A DNA stretch of 5,955 nt from DATKCA01 sp035544675 (lineage in GTDB: Bacteria > Acidobacteriota > Thermoanaerobaculia > Gp7-AA8): the NCBI GenBank assembly GCA_035544675.1, contig DATKCA010000083.1, positions 1 through 5,955 of the forward strand, written 5' to 3'. The translations under genes and the position numbers were made by a program. The notes below the pieces were generated by a model. It was not told the DNA's origin. It worked only from the letters and a program-made list of their open reading frames with translations, and made no database searches. Below are positions 1 to 5,955 of the stretch, one piece after another (positions within the stretch are counted from its first letter, which is position 1; each line of letters opens with the position of its first letter).

Positions 1-1
1 G

Positions 2-28
2 CCGGATGCAGCAGAGGAAGAGGGCTGA
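2..28 (+). CDS. C-terminal tail of an upstream gene (partial)
   Basis: The frame beginning at base 2 reads eight codons (PDAAEEEG) and stops at TGA 26-28, four bases before the ATG of the ABC ATPase at 33. An acidic, alanine-rich tail ending just before a strong Shine-Dalgarno-linked start is what the end of a co-transcribed upstream gene looks like. ABC pairs of this type are often preceded by a small GntR/YtrA-family repressor, so that is the best guess. Eight codons cannot identify a family, and the frame could be open by chance. Confidence 0.35.
   Translation, partial: PDAAEEEG
13..24 (+). promoter_or_regulatory. Ribosome binding site deciding the ABC ATPase start at 33
   Basis: The purine run AGAGGAAGAGGG lies 8 bases upstream of the ATG at 33. 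An in-frame ATG at 6 lies before this run and has no visible binding site within the window, so the run favours 33 as the true start. It overlaps the last codons of the presumed upstream gene. Confidence 0.6.
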
Positions 29-32
29 ACCG

Positions 33-908
33 ATGGCAACGATAGAAGCGCGCGGCCTGCGCAAGGCCTTCGGCTCGACCGTGGCCCTGGACAGCATCGA
101 TCTGCGCGTGGAAGAAGGCCGCATCGTCGGAATCGTCGGGCCCAACGGCGCAGGCAAGAGCACCGCCCTCCACGCCATCCTCGGGCTCATCCCCTATCAG
201 GGTGAACTGAGAGTGCTCGGACGCGACCCCTGGAGCGAGCGCGACCGGCTCACGCGCGATGTCGCCTTCATCGCCGATGTGGCCGTGATGCCGCGATGGA
301 TGAGGGTGTCCCAGGCGCTCCAGTATCTGGCCGGCGTCCATCCGCGATTCGACCGGGCCAGGGCGGAAGCGTTTCTGGCGAAGACCAGCATCAGGCGGGC
401 CAGCAAGGTCAGGGAGTTGTCGAAGGGGATGGTGACGCAGCTGCACCTGGCCCTGATCATGGCCATCGACGCGAAGCTCCTGGTGCTGGACGAGCCGACG
501 CTGGGGCTGGACATCCTGTATCGCAAGCAGTTCTACGACTCGCTGCTGGGCGACTACTTCGATCGCAACCGCACCATCGTCGTGACCACGCATCAGATCG
601 ATGAGATCCAGGACGTCCTCACCGACTTCGTGTTCGTGGACCGCGGCCGCATCGTCCTGGAGAGCAGCATGGAGGCGTTCGAGTCGCGCTATCTCGAATT
701 GATGGTGGATCCCGAACAGCTGGCCGCGGCACGGGCGCTCGGGCCCATCCGGGAGCGGCCGGTGTTCGGCCGCAGCATCCTGCTGTTCGACGGGGTGGAC
801 CGCCAGCAGCTCGCCGCGCTCGGCGAGGTGCGCACGCCCGGCATCGCCGACCTCTTCGTTGCCGTGATGAGCAAAGAGGCCGGCGGGGCGGAAGGAGCGG
901 CTCGATGA
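33..908 (+). CDS. ABC transporter ATP-binding protein (YtrB/CcmA-like)
   Basis: This is the cytoplasmic ATPase subunit (291 residues) that would power the membrane protein encoded next. Visible motifs in order: Walker A GPNGAGKST at residues 36-44, a degenerate signature LSKGM at 128-132, Walker B LLVLD ending at D152 with catalytic E153, D-loop LGLD at 156-159, and switch histidine H186 in VVTTHQ. The usual Q-loop glutamine appears replaced by D82 in FIADVAVMPRW. About 85 residues follow the H-loop, as in ABC-2 type ATPases that carry a C-terminal extension. The start at 33 is chosen over the in-frame ATG at 6 because of the purine-rich site at 13-24 and because it gives the standard N-terminus (MATIEARGLRKAFG). 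The gene ends in an ATGA overlap with the permease, so the two are probably translationally coupled. The transported substrate cannot be told from sequence; relatives are often under GntR-family control and linked to envelope stress or antibiotic response. The family call is firm, the role is inference. Confidence 0.93.
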   Translation: MATIEARGLRKAFGSTVALDSIDLRVEEGRIVGIVGPNGAGKSTALHAILGLIPYQGELRVLGRDPWSERDRLTRDVAFIADVAVMPRWMRVSQALQYLAGVHPRFDRARAEAFLAKTSIRRASKVRELSKGMVTQLHLALIMAIDAKLLVLDEPTLGLDILYRKQFYDSLLGDYFDRNRTIVVTTHQIDEIQDVLTDFVFVDRGRIVLESSMEAFESRYLELMVDPEQLAAARALGPIRERPVFGRSILLFDGVDRQQLAALGEVRTPGIADLFVAVMSKEAGGAEGAAR

Positions 909-1807
909 GCACTCCATCGAACGGTGTGCGCGAGCTCCCGATGGACCCGCAGAACATCGTGCCGGCAGCCATGGCGGAGACGCAGCCGATGTACTGGTCG
1001 GTGCGGCGTGAACTCTGGGAGAACCGCTTCCTCTACATCGCGCCGCTGATCGTCAACGCCTTCGTTCTGTTCGGCTCCTTCATCAGCGTGATCACTCTCG
1101 CCCACAAGGGCGCTTCGGTGCTCAAGCCTTTCCAGATGGCACCGGCTCCCGTGATGCTGACGTGTTTCCTGGTCGGGATTTTCTACTCGCTCGACGCGCT
1201 GTACGGCGAGCGCCGCGATCGCAGCATCCTGTTCTGGAAGTCGCTGCCGGTCTCGGACCTGACCACCGTCCTCTCCAAGGCTGCCATTCCGCTGGCCGTG
1301 CTGCCGCTGATCGCACTCTCGATCAGCGTGGCCACCCAATACATTCTCCTGCTGCTGAGCACCCCCGTCCTCCTCGGCAACGGTCTGAGCCCCGCCAGGT
1401 TGTGGGCTGACCTGCATTTCTTCGAGGGGCTGGTGGTGATGTTCTATGGCCTGGCCGTGCATGCACTGTGGTTTGCGCCGGTCTACGGCTGGCTGCTGCT
1501 GATCTCGGCATGGGCGCGGCGCGCGCCGTTCCTCTGGGCCCTTCTTCCGCTGCTGGCCGTGGCGGCCGTCGAGAGGATCGTGTTCAACACCTGGTCGTTC
1601 ATGACCCTGCTGCAGTACCGCGTGATCGGCGCGATGGCCACGGCTTTCGCCAGGCCGAAGATGGGCGGCGATGGAAGCATCGATCGGCTCGCGCAGCTCG
1701 CTCCGGTGAAGTTCCTGAGCACACCCGGCCTGTGGGCCGGCCTGGCATTCGCCGCGATCTCCATCGCCGCGGCGGTGCGGCTGCGCCGCTATCGCGAGCC
1801 GATCTGA
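905..1807 (+). CDS. ABC-2 type transporter permease
   Basis: This 300-residue inner-membrane protein is the probable partner of the preceding ATPase. Hydrophobic segments lie at about residues 42-65, 80-100, 126-152, 174-202, 208-227 and 276-291, giving six predicted helices. Between helices 2 and 3 is a charged cytoplasmic stretch, LYGERRDRSILFWKSLPVSD (99-118), which is typical of ABC-2 permeases paired with YtrB-like ATPases and probably contacts the ATPase. The ATG at 905 overlaps the ATPase stop (ATGA 905-908), and GGAAGGAG at 890-897 sits 7 bases upstream, which supports this start. Met13, Met23 and Met29 are in-frame alternatives but lack comparable sites. The protein ends in a basic tail (RLRRYREPI). 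No signal peptide is seen. The substrate is unknown. Confidence is high for the class and low for any specific transport role. Confidence 0.88.
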   Translation: MSTPSNGVRELPMDPQNIVPAAMAETQPMYWSVRRELWENRFLYIAPLIVNAFVLFGSFISVITLAHKGASVLKPFQMAPAPVMLTCFLVGIFYSLDALYGERRDRSILFWKSLPVSDLTTVLSKAAIPLAVLPLIALSISVATQYILLLLSTPVLLGNGLSPARLWADLHFFEGLVVMFYGLAVHALWFAPVYGWLLLISAWARRAPFLWALLPLLAVAAVERIVFNTWSFMTLLQYRVIGAMATAFARPKMGGDGSIDRLAQLAPVKFLSTPGLWAGLAFAAISIAAAVRLRRYREPI

Positions 1808-1856
1808 CTGATACCCCCAACTGCTCCACTGACTCAAGGCTGAGGAGGCCTCTACG

Positions 1857-2621
1857 ATGTTGTGGCCGTTATTGATGTTGCATATCTGCTGCGCCACCGC
1901 GGGACTGCTGTCGGGCTTCCTGGCGATGTCGCTCCGCAAGGGCTCGGGCTGGCATGGCGCGGCCGGAAACGTCTTCTTCGTCTCCATGCTCGGCATGTCG
2001 GTGAGCGCCGCGTACATCGCAGCCTTCCTCAAGCCGAACGCGATCAACGTCGTGGCCGCCTCTCTCACGTTCTATCTGGTCGTCACGGCACGGCGCGCCG
2101 CCAGGCAGAGCGATGGGGGCACCGGGATTCTCGGTGTGGTTGCCCTCCTGTTCGCGATGGGCGTCGGTGCGGCCGGCCTGGCATTTGGTCTGGAAGCGGC
2201 GAACAGCCCGAAGGGGTCGAAGGATGGAATCCCCGCCGCCGTGTACATCATCTTCGGGTCGGTGGCCCTGCTCTGTGCCGTGTCGGACATTCGCATGCTC
2301 GTGCGGGGAGGCGTTTCCGGCGGGCGTCGCATCGCGCGGCATCTGGTGCGCATGGGCCTGGCGCTGGCCATCGCCACGATCTCCTTCTATCCCGGCCAGG
2401 CCAAGCTCTTTCCAGGATGGCTGCGCGAAACCGGTTTTCTTTTTGTGCCCCACATTCTGCTGATCGGGTCGATCGCTTTCTGGATGGTTCGAGTTCGCCT
2501 TCACAAACGATTGCCACAGGAAAACGCCACCGGGGCCCGGCGCGGCGACGCAGCTGCCTGGCAATCGCAACGCGTCATCCACTCCGGCCCCCATCCCACG
2601 CTGAGGAGCGAATCACCATGA
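1857..2621 (+). CDS. Multi-pass membrane protein, DUF2306-like
   Basis: This is a 254-residue integral membrane protein of unknown function. About seven hydrophobic segments are visible, near residues 4-24, 38-58, 62-80, 90-112, 125-147, 164-182 and 190-212. The N-terminus has a His in helix 1 (H9), then a GLLSGFLAM turn and a RKGSGWHGAAGN motif (27-38). This matches the pattern His, Gly-rich helix, Lys-Gly-x-x-x-His seen in DUF2306-type proteins, so the assignment rests on pattern memory and not on a search. The last 35-40 residues are polar and proline/arginine-rich with no helix; they cover the region carrying the next gene's ribosome binding site and may be a non-conserved tail. GAGGAGG at 1842-1848 lies 8 bases before the ATG and supports the start. 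The stop overlaps the next start (ATGA 2618-2621), implying coupled translation with the DUF4386 protein. It begins 49 bases after the permease and could belong to the same transcript. Confidence 0.75.
   Translation: MLWPLLMLHICCATAGLLSGFLAMSLRKGSGWHGAAGNVFFVSMLGMSVSAAYIAAFLKPNAINVVAASLTFYLVVTARRAARQSDGGTGILGVVALLFAMGVGAAGLAFGLEAANSPKGSKDGIPAAVYIIFGSVALLCAVSDIRMLVRGGVSGGRRIARHLVRMGLALAIATISFYPGQAKLFPGWLRETGFLFVPHILLIGSIAFWMVRVRLHKRLPQENATGARRGDAAAWQSQRVIHSGPHPTLRSESP
2603..2608 (+). promoter_or_regulatory. Ribosome binding site deciding the DUF4386 start
   Basis: GAGGAG lies 9 bases upstream of the ATG at 2618. The reading frame is open without a stop for about 250 codons further upstream, so an automatic caller could extend the gene to 1862. 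This site, the ATGA overlap with the previous gene and the onset of family-like sequence all place the start at 2618. Confidence 0.65.
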
Positions 2622-3367
2622 GCACAGAGGCAATGACCATCCATCCGGACCGGCCCGAAGCGAGACTCCGCGCCATCGAACCGGAGCAACAGACCGCCGC
2701 CAGAGTGGTCGGCTTCATCCATCTGATGGCCATGGCGACCTCGATGTTCGCGGAGCTCTATGTGCGTGGTCCGCTCATCGCCCGCGGCGACGCCATTCAG
2801 ACCGCGATCAATATTGCGGAATCGGAGCGGCTCTTCCGAATCAGCACCGTCATCCATCTGATCACGTTCGCCAGCGACGCCGTGGTGGCGGTGGCTCTCT
2901 ACGTGGTCCTCAGTCGCATCAACAGGAACGTGGCCTTGCTCGGCGCGTTCTGGCGGCTCGCCAACTGCTCGATTCTCGCGGTCATCCTGCTGGGCGATTT
3001 TGCCGTCCTGACACTGCTCAGTGGCGCCGGTTCTCTGCGTGCGTTCAATCCTGCGCAGCTGCAGGCACTGGTGCAATTGTCTCTCAGCGTGGAGGGGGCG
3101 GGATTTCAGATCGGGTTCGTCTTTCTCGGTCTGGGGTCGACCGTATTCGCCTGGCTGTGGCTCAAGTCGCGCTACGTCCCTCGAGGTCTGGCCGCCTGGG
3201 GAATCTTCGCCTCGCTGGTCCTCGCCTTCGGCACCGTGGCCATCATGCTCTTCCCAGCTCTGAGAGTCGTGGGGATGAGCTACATGGCGCCGATGTTTTT
3301 CTACGAAGTCGGTCTGGGCCTCTGGCTGGTCATCAAGGGACTGCGCCAGCCGTCCGAGGCGCAATAA
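2618..3367 (+). CDS. DUF4386 family membrane protein
   Basis: This is a 249-residue integral membrane protein whose family has no established function. After a polar N-terminus of about 27 residues, hydrophobic segments lie near 29-50, 73-98, 107-134, 160-182, 191-212 and 219-242, giving six helices. Family-like features are the NIAESERLFRIS stretch (65-76), the end of helix 2 reading ALYVVLSRINRNVALL (93-108), and the loop LKSRYVPRGLAAWGIF (182-197). The length fits DUF4386 proteins, usually about 220-250 residues. The start is set by GAGGAG at 2603-2608 and by the ATGA overlap with the preceding gene, not by the longer open frame that runs back to 1862. An ATG five codons downstream (Met6) is a weaker alternative. 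It is probably co-translated with the preceding membrane protein, which suggests the two act together, though no biochemical role can be read from the sequence. Confidence 0.82.
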   Translation: MSTEAMTIHPDRPEARLRAIEPEQQTAARVVGFIHLMAMATSMFAELYVRGPLIARGDAIQTAINIAESERLFRISTVIHLITFASDAVVAVALYVVLSRINRNVALLGAFWRLANCSILAVILLGDFAVLTLLSGAGSLRAFNPAQLQALVQLSLSVEGAGFQIGFVFLGLGSTVFAWLWLKSRYVPRGLAAWGIFASLVLAFGTVAIMLFPALRVVGMSYMAPMFFYEVGLGLWLVIKGLRQPSEAQ

Positions 3368-3395
3368 CCCTCTACCCCAAAAGGAGAATCTGAAA

Positions 3396-3980
3396 ATGCG
3401 AGCTCTCATCGAAACGCTTCTCATGCTGTTCCTTGCCGCAGCCGTCTCGGCGCAGGAGACCCGGCCCGCGCCGCCCGTTTCCACGGCGACCAACCCCCTC
3501 AGTGCGCACAACAAGAGTCTCTACGGCGGGGTGAAGCGGATCCTCCTCCGCTCCGCCGAGAAGATGCCCGAGGAGAGCTACGGCTTCCGGCCGGCGAGCT
3601 CGGTCCGAAGCTACGGCGAGATCATCGGACATATCGCCGAATCACAATACGTGTTCTGCTCGGCCGTCCGCGGCGACAAGAACCCCGCTCCGAAAATCGA
3701 GAAGACGAAAACGGCGAAAGCCGGCCTGATCGCCGCGCTCACAGAGTCGTTCACCTGGTGCGACACGGCATACGGCGGATTGACTGACACATCCGGCGCC
3801 GAGATGGTGAAGTTCATGGGCGGCGACAAGCCGAAGCTCGGCGTGTTGACCATCAACGTCGTCCACTCCATCGAACACTACGGCAATCTCGTCACCTACA
3901 TGCGGATGAAGGACGTCGTTCCCCCTACCAGCGACCCGGAGTTCATGAAAGAGATGGCGCGGGAGACGAGTGGGAAATAG
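3396..3980 (+). CDS. Exported DinB/YfiT-like protein
   Basis: This 194-residue protein has the features of the DinB/YfiT superfamily, four-helix-bundle proteins that bind a divalent metal through three histidines. The likely triad is H79 (EIIGHIAESQ), H157 and H161 (HSIEHYGNLVTYMR), all present. Residues 1-19 form a signal peptide: R2, a hydrophobic core from about 8 to 17, and a probable cleavage after VSA, before QETRP. The mature protein would therefore be periplasmic or outside the cell, unlike cytoplasmic DinB or bacillithiol-transferase relatives. Two cysteines in the mature part, C88 and C122, could form a disulfide. The C-terminal half (YMRMKDVVPPTSDPEF) resembles exported DinB proteins that I associate with Acidobacteriota. 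AAGGAG at 3381-3386 lies 9 bases before the ATG and supports the start. The 28-base gap after DUF4386 suggests the same operon. The reaction and substrate are unknown; many family members have no demonstrated activity. Confidence 0.85.
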   Translation: MRALIETLLMLFLAAAVSAQETRPAPPVSTATNPLSAHNKSLYGGVKRILLRSAEKMPEESYGFRPASSVRSYGEIIGHIAESQYVFCSAVRGDKNPAPKIEKTKTAKAGLIAALTESFTWCDTAYGGLTDTSGAEMVKFMGGDKPKLGVLTINVVHSIEHYGNLVTYMRMKDVVPPTSDPEFMKEMARETSGK

Positions 3981-4011
3981 CGCGTTCCCGCCGCCTGCCG
4001 AGCAGACCATG

Positions 4012-4040
4012 GTGTCACTTTTCGCAATGCTCGGTATGCT
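4012..4040 (+). promoter_or_regulatory. Possible sigma70-type promoter for the amidohydrolase
   Basis: A -35-like hexamer GTGTCA (4012-4017, four of six matching TTGACA) and a -10-like hexamer TATGCT (4035-4040, four of six matching TATAAT, with the key first two and last bases) are separated by 17 bases. Transcription would start about 7-10 bases after the -10 box, at about 4047-4050, on or just before the ATG at 4050. This would give a leaderless mRNA and would explain the missing Shine-Dalgarno sequence. It is a prediction by eye; such matches also occur by chance. Confidence 0.45.
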
Positions 4041-4049
4041 TGTCCTCCC

Positions 4050-5955
4050 ATGAAGATCTGCAAACTGACGGTCGTCTCTCTTCTGACGCTGCTCTCGCTC
4101 TCCGCGCGAGCGGACAGCGTCTCGCGCATGCTGCTGTTCGTCGCCGACGGAACGAAGGCCGGCGAGCAGGTCGTGACCCGGCGCGACGACGGGCTCGTGA
4201 AGGTCCGCTACATCTTCAAGGACAACGGACGCGGTCCGGAGATCGAGGAGCAGTTCCGTGTCGCGCCCGACGGGACGTTCACCGAGTACCGCTCCAGGGG
4301 GACGACCACCTTCGGCTCCGCGATCGACGAACGCTACACGCGCAAGGGCGACAAGGCCGAATGGCGCTCCACCTCGGAGAAAGGCAATCGCACCGTCAGC
4401 GGGCCCGCCCAGTACGTTCCGCTCAACGGCTCGCTCGAGCCGGCGTCGCTTTCGATCGCGGCCGTCGCGGCGCGGCCGGACGGAAAGCTCCCGCTCCTTC
4501 CGGGCGGAACGCTCACGCAGCGGACCATCGACACCGCCGTAGCAACGCGCGGAGATGAGTCCCGGAAACTGCAGTTGATCGCGCAGACGGGACAGGGCCT
4601 GACTCCCTCGTTCTTCTGGGCAACGACAGAAGCGCGTCCTCGCCTCTTCGCCTTCGTCATCCCCGGCTACCTCGGCGCCATCGATGCGGGGTGGGAGACG
4701 AATCTCGAGCAGCTCGAGGCCCGTCAGAAGGCAGCCGAGGGGAAGCTGTTGAAGGAGATGTCGGCGAAGCTGCGGCACCCGCTGGAAGGCCTGACCGTCG
4801 TTCGCAACGCGCGAGTCTTCGACAGCGAGAAAGCGACGGTCGGGCAGCCGTCGGACGTCTACGTACTTCGCGGACGGATCACCGCGGTAGTTCCGGCCGG
4901 ATCATCGACCAAGGGTGTGACCAGCGAGATCGATGCCGGCGGCCGGGTGATGCTTCCCGGTCTCTTCGACATGCACGGACACATCGGCTACTGGCAGGGA
5001 GGGCTCAACCTCGCGGCCGGAGTGACGACGGCGCGCGACATGGGAAACGACAACCCGACGGTCCAGCGCATCATCGAGGAGACCGCCGCCGGCCAGCTCC
5101 TCGGACCTCAGATCGTGCCGGCCGGTTTTCTGGAGGGTGAGAGTCCGCACGCGGCGCGAGGCGGCTTCGTGGTGAAAGACCTGCAGGGAGCGAGGAAGGC
5201 CATCGACTGGTATGTCGCGCACGGCTATCCGCAGCTCAAGATCTACAACTCGTTCCCCAGAGAGCTCGTCCGCGACACGGTCGCGTACGCGCACGAGCGG
5301 GGCATGCGCGTCAGCGGACACGTGCCCGTGTTCATGCGCGCGCAGGATGTGGTGGACGCGGGATTCGACGAGCTGCAGCACATCAACCAGGTGATTCTCA
5401 ACTTCCTGGTCACCCCGACGACCGATACCCGCACGCTGGAGCGCTTCTATCTGCCGGCGGAGAAGACCGCCGCGCTCGATCTCGATTCGAAGCCGGTGCA
5501 GGACTTCATCGCGCTGCTGGCGAAGAAACAGATCGTGGTCGACCCTACTCTCGTCACGTTCGACTTCCTCAAGCAGCGGGACGGTGAAGTCCCCGTCCCC
5601 TTCGCCGCGATCCTCGATCACATGCCTCCCGACGTGCAGCGCCAGTTTCGTTCGGGAGCGATGAAGATTCCCGACGAGGCCACGGCCCGGCGGTATGGGG
5701 CCTCCTACGCGAAGATGGTGGAGTTCGTCGGCCGGCTGCATCGGGCCGGCGTTCCCATCGTGGCGGGGACGGACCACATCGCGGGATTCACGCTGCAGAG
5801 CGAGCTGGAGCTCTACGTGCAGGCCGGGATGACGCCCGCGCGGGCGCTGCAGATCGCCACGTGGGACGCGGCGCGTTACGCGCGGGCCGCGGATCGCGGC
5901 AGCATCGCCCCGGGAAAGCTCGCCGACCTGGTGCTGATCGACGGAGATCCGACGG
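4050..5955 (+). CDS. Exported metal-dependent amidohydrolase (3'-truncated by window)
   Basis: The frame is open from ATG 4050 to the window edge: 635 complete codons and no stop. Residues 1-21 look like a signal peptide (MKICK, a Leu-rich core, cleavage after ARA before DSV), so it probably acts in the periplasm or outside. Residues 22 to about 243 form an extra, beta-rich-looking domain that I cannot name. From about 245 the amidohydrolase fold begins with its small beta domain (LTVVRNARVFD). Metal ligands expected for the superfamily are all visible: H309 and H311 (DMHGHI), K397 (QLKIY, the likely carboxylated lysine), H424 (VSGHV), H444 (LQHIN) and D575 (AGTDH). The end has the usual GSIAPGKLADLVLIDGDP motif, so only some tens of residues are missing. 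Relatives hydrolyse amide bonds in dipeptides, imides or similar compounds; the substrate here is unknown. No Shine-Dalgarno precedes the ATG, but a promoter-like pair does. The in-frame ATG at residue 27 would remove the signal peptide and is less likely. Confidence 0.9.
   Translation, partial: MKICKLTVVSLLTLLSLSARADSVSRMLLFVADGTKAGEQVVTRRDDGLVKVRYIFKDNGRGPEIEEQFRVAPDGTFTEYRSRGTTTFGSAIDERYTRKGDKAEWRSTSEKGNRTVSGPAQYVPLNGSLEPASLSIAAVAARPDGKLPLLPGGTLTQRTIDTAVATRGDESRKLQLIAQTGQGLTPSFFWATTEARPRLFAFVIPGYLGAIDAGWETNLEQLEARQKAAEGKLLKEMSAKLRHPLEGLTVVRNARVFDSEKATVGQPSDVYVLRGRITAVVPAGSSTKGVTSEIDAGGRVMLPGLFDMHGHIGYWQGGLNLAAGVTTARDMGNDNPTVQRIIEETAAGQLLGPQIVPAGFLEGESPHAARGGFVVKDLQGARKAIDWYVAHGYPQLKIYNSFPRELVRDTVAYAHERGMRVSGHVPVFMRAQDVVDAGFDELQHINQVILNFLVTPTTDTRTLERFYLPAEKTAALDLDSKPVQDFIALLAKKQIVVDPTLVTFDFLKQRDGEVPVPFAAILDHMPPDVQRQFRSGAMKIPDEATARRYGASYAKMVEFVGRLHRAGVPIVAGTDHIAGFTLQSELELYVQAGMTPARALQIATWDAARYARAADRGSIAPGKLADLVLIDGDPT

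Noticed and set aside
6..32. Alternative ABC ATPase start at ATG 6
   Set aside because: It adds nine polar residues not expected before the family N-terminus, overlaps the tail of the presumed upstream gene, and precedes the visible ribosome binding site.
1837..1851. Small hairpin AGGC/GCCT with the ribosome binding site in its loop before the DUF2306-like gene
   Set aside because: Four base pairs around a 7-base loop are too weak to support a regulatory structure, and such matches are common in GC-rich DNA.
689..2068. Long minus-strand open frame (459 codons) opposite the ABC genes
   Set aside because: It lies antisense to the ABC permease and flanking coding sequence, its translation is Arg/Gln/His-rich with no recognisable domain or helices, and GC-rich genes commonly leave such open shadows.
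1862..2617. Upstream in-frame extension of the DUF4386 gene, about 250 extra codons
   Set aside because: It overlaps the DUF2306-like gene completely in another frame, its product is Arg/His/Gly-rich and of low complexity, and a proper binding site and family-like sequence begin at 2618.
2501..3514. Minus-strand open frame of 337 codons opposite DUF4386 and DinB
   Set aside because: Its product is rich in Glu, Gln, Arg and His without any motif, whereas the + strand frames give clear membrane and DinB proteins with binding sites.
3981..4049. Possible terminator between the DinB gene and the amidohydrolase
   Set aside because: No stem of useful length followed by a T-run is visible; the only short T-run (4019-4022) has no hairpin before it.
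3642..4778. Minus-strand open frame of 378 codons opposite DinB and the amidohydrolase N-terminal domain
   Set aside because: It is antisense to two well-supported genes and crosses their intergenic gap, with Arg-rich composition and no domain signal.
4902..5777. Minus-strand open frame of 291 codons opposite the amidohydrolase
   Set aside because: It mirrors the catalytic domain, where the + strand shows all metal ligands in the right order; the reverse product is His/Arg/Val-rich without motifs.

Overview
The window is a GC-rich, densely packed stretch of bacterial chromosome with every supported gene on the + strand. It looks like a free-living soil or sediment bacterium. An exported DinB-family protein and an exported amidohydrolase with an extra N-terminal domain, next to a YtrB-like ABC pair and DUF4386-type membrane proteins, suggest Acidobacteriota, or less likely Gemmatimonadota or a Xanthomonadales-type proteobacterium. 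This placement is inferred from gene types only; there is no rRNA or other marker gene.

Layout: positions 2-28 hold the apparent last codons of an upstream gene. An ABC-type ATPase (33-908) and its six-helix permease (905-1807) follow, joined by an ATGA overlap, and probably form one exporter or permease complex. After 49 bases comes a pair of multi-pass membrane proteins of unknown function: a DUF2306-like protein (1857-2621) and a DUF4386 protein (2618-3367), again joined by an ATGA overlap. After 28 bases there is an exported DinB/YfiT-like protein with a complete His triad (3396-3980). Good Shine-Dalgarno sequences and short gaps make a single transcript from the window start to 3980 plausible.

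The last gene (4050 to the window edge, truncated) is an exported metal-dependent amidohydrolase with all expected metal ligands and an additional N-terminal domain of about 220 residues. It has no Shine-Dalgarno sequence. It does have a sigma70-like promoter whose predicted start point falls on or just before the ATG, so it may be a separate, leaderless transcription unit.

No RNA genes, mobile elements, CRISPR arrays, long repeats or convincing terminators are visible, and no gene-free stretch exceeds 70 bases. The region looks like ordinary chromosome. The most interesting points are the possible leaderless start of the amidohydrolase, the altered Q-loop and signature motif of the ABC ATPase, and the uncharacterised membrane/DinB gene group.
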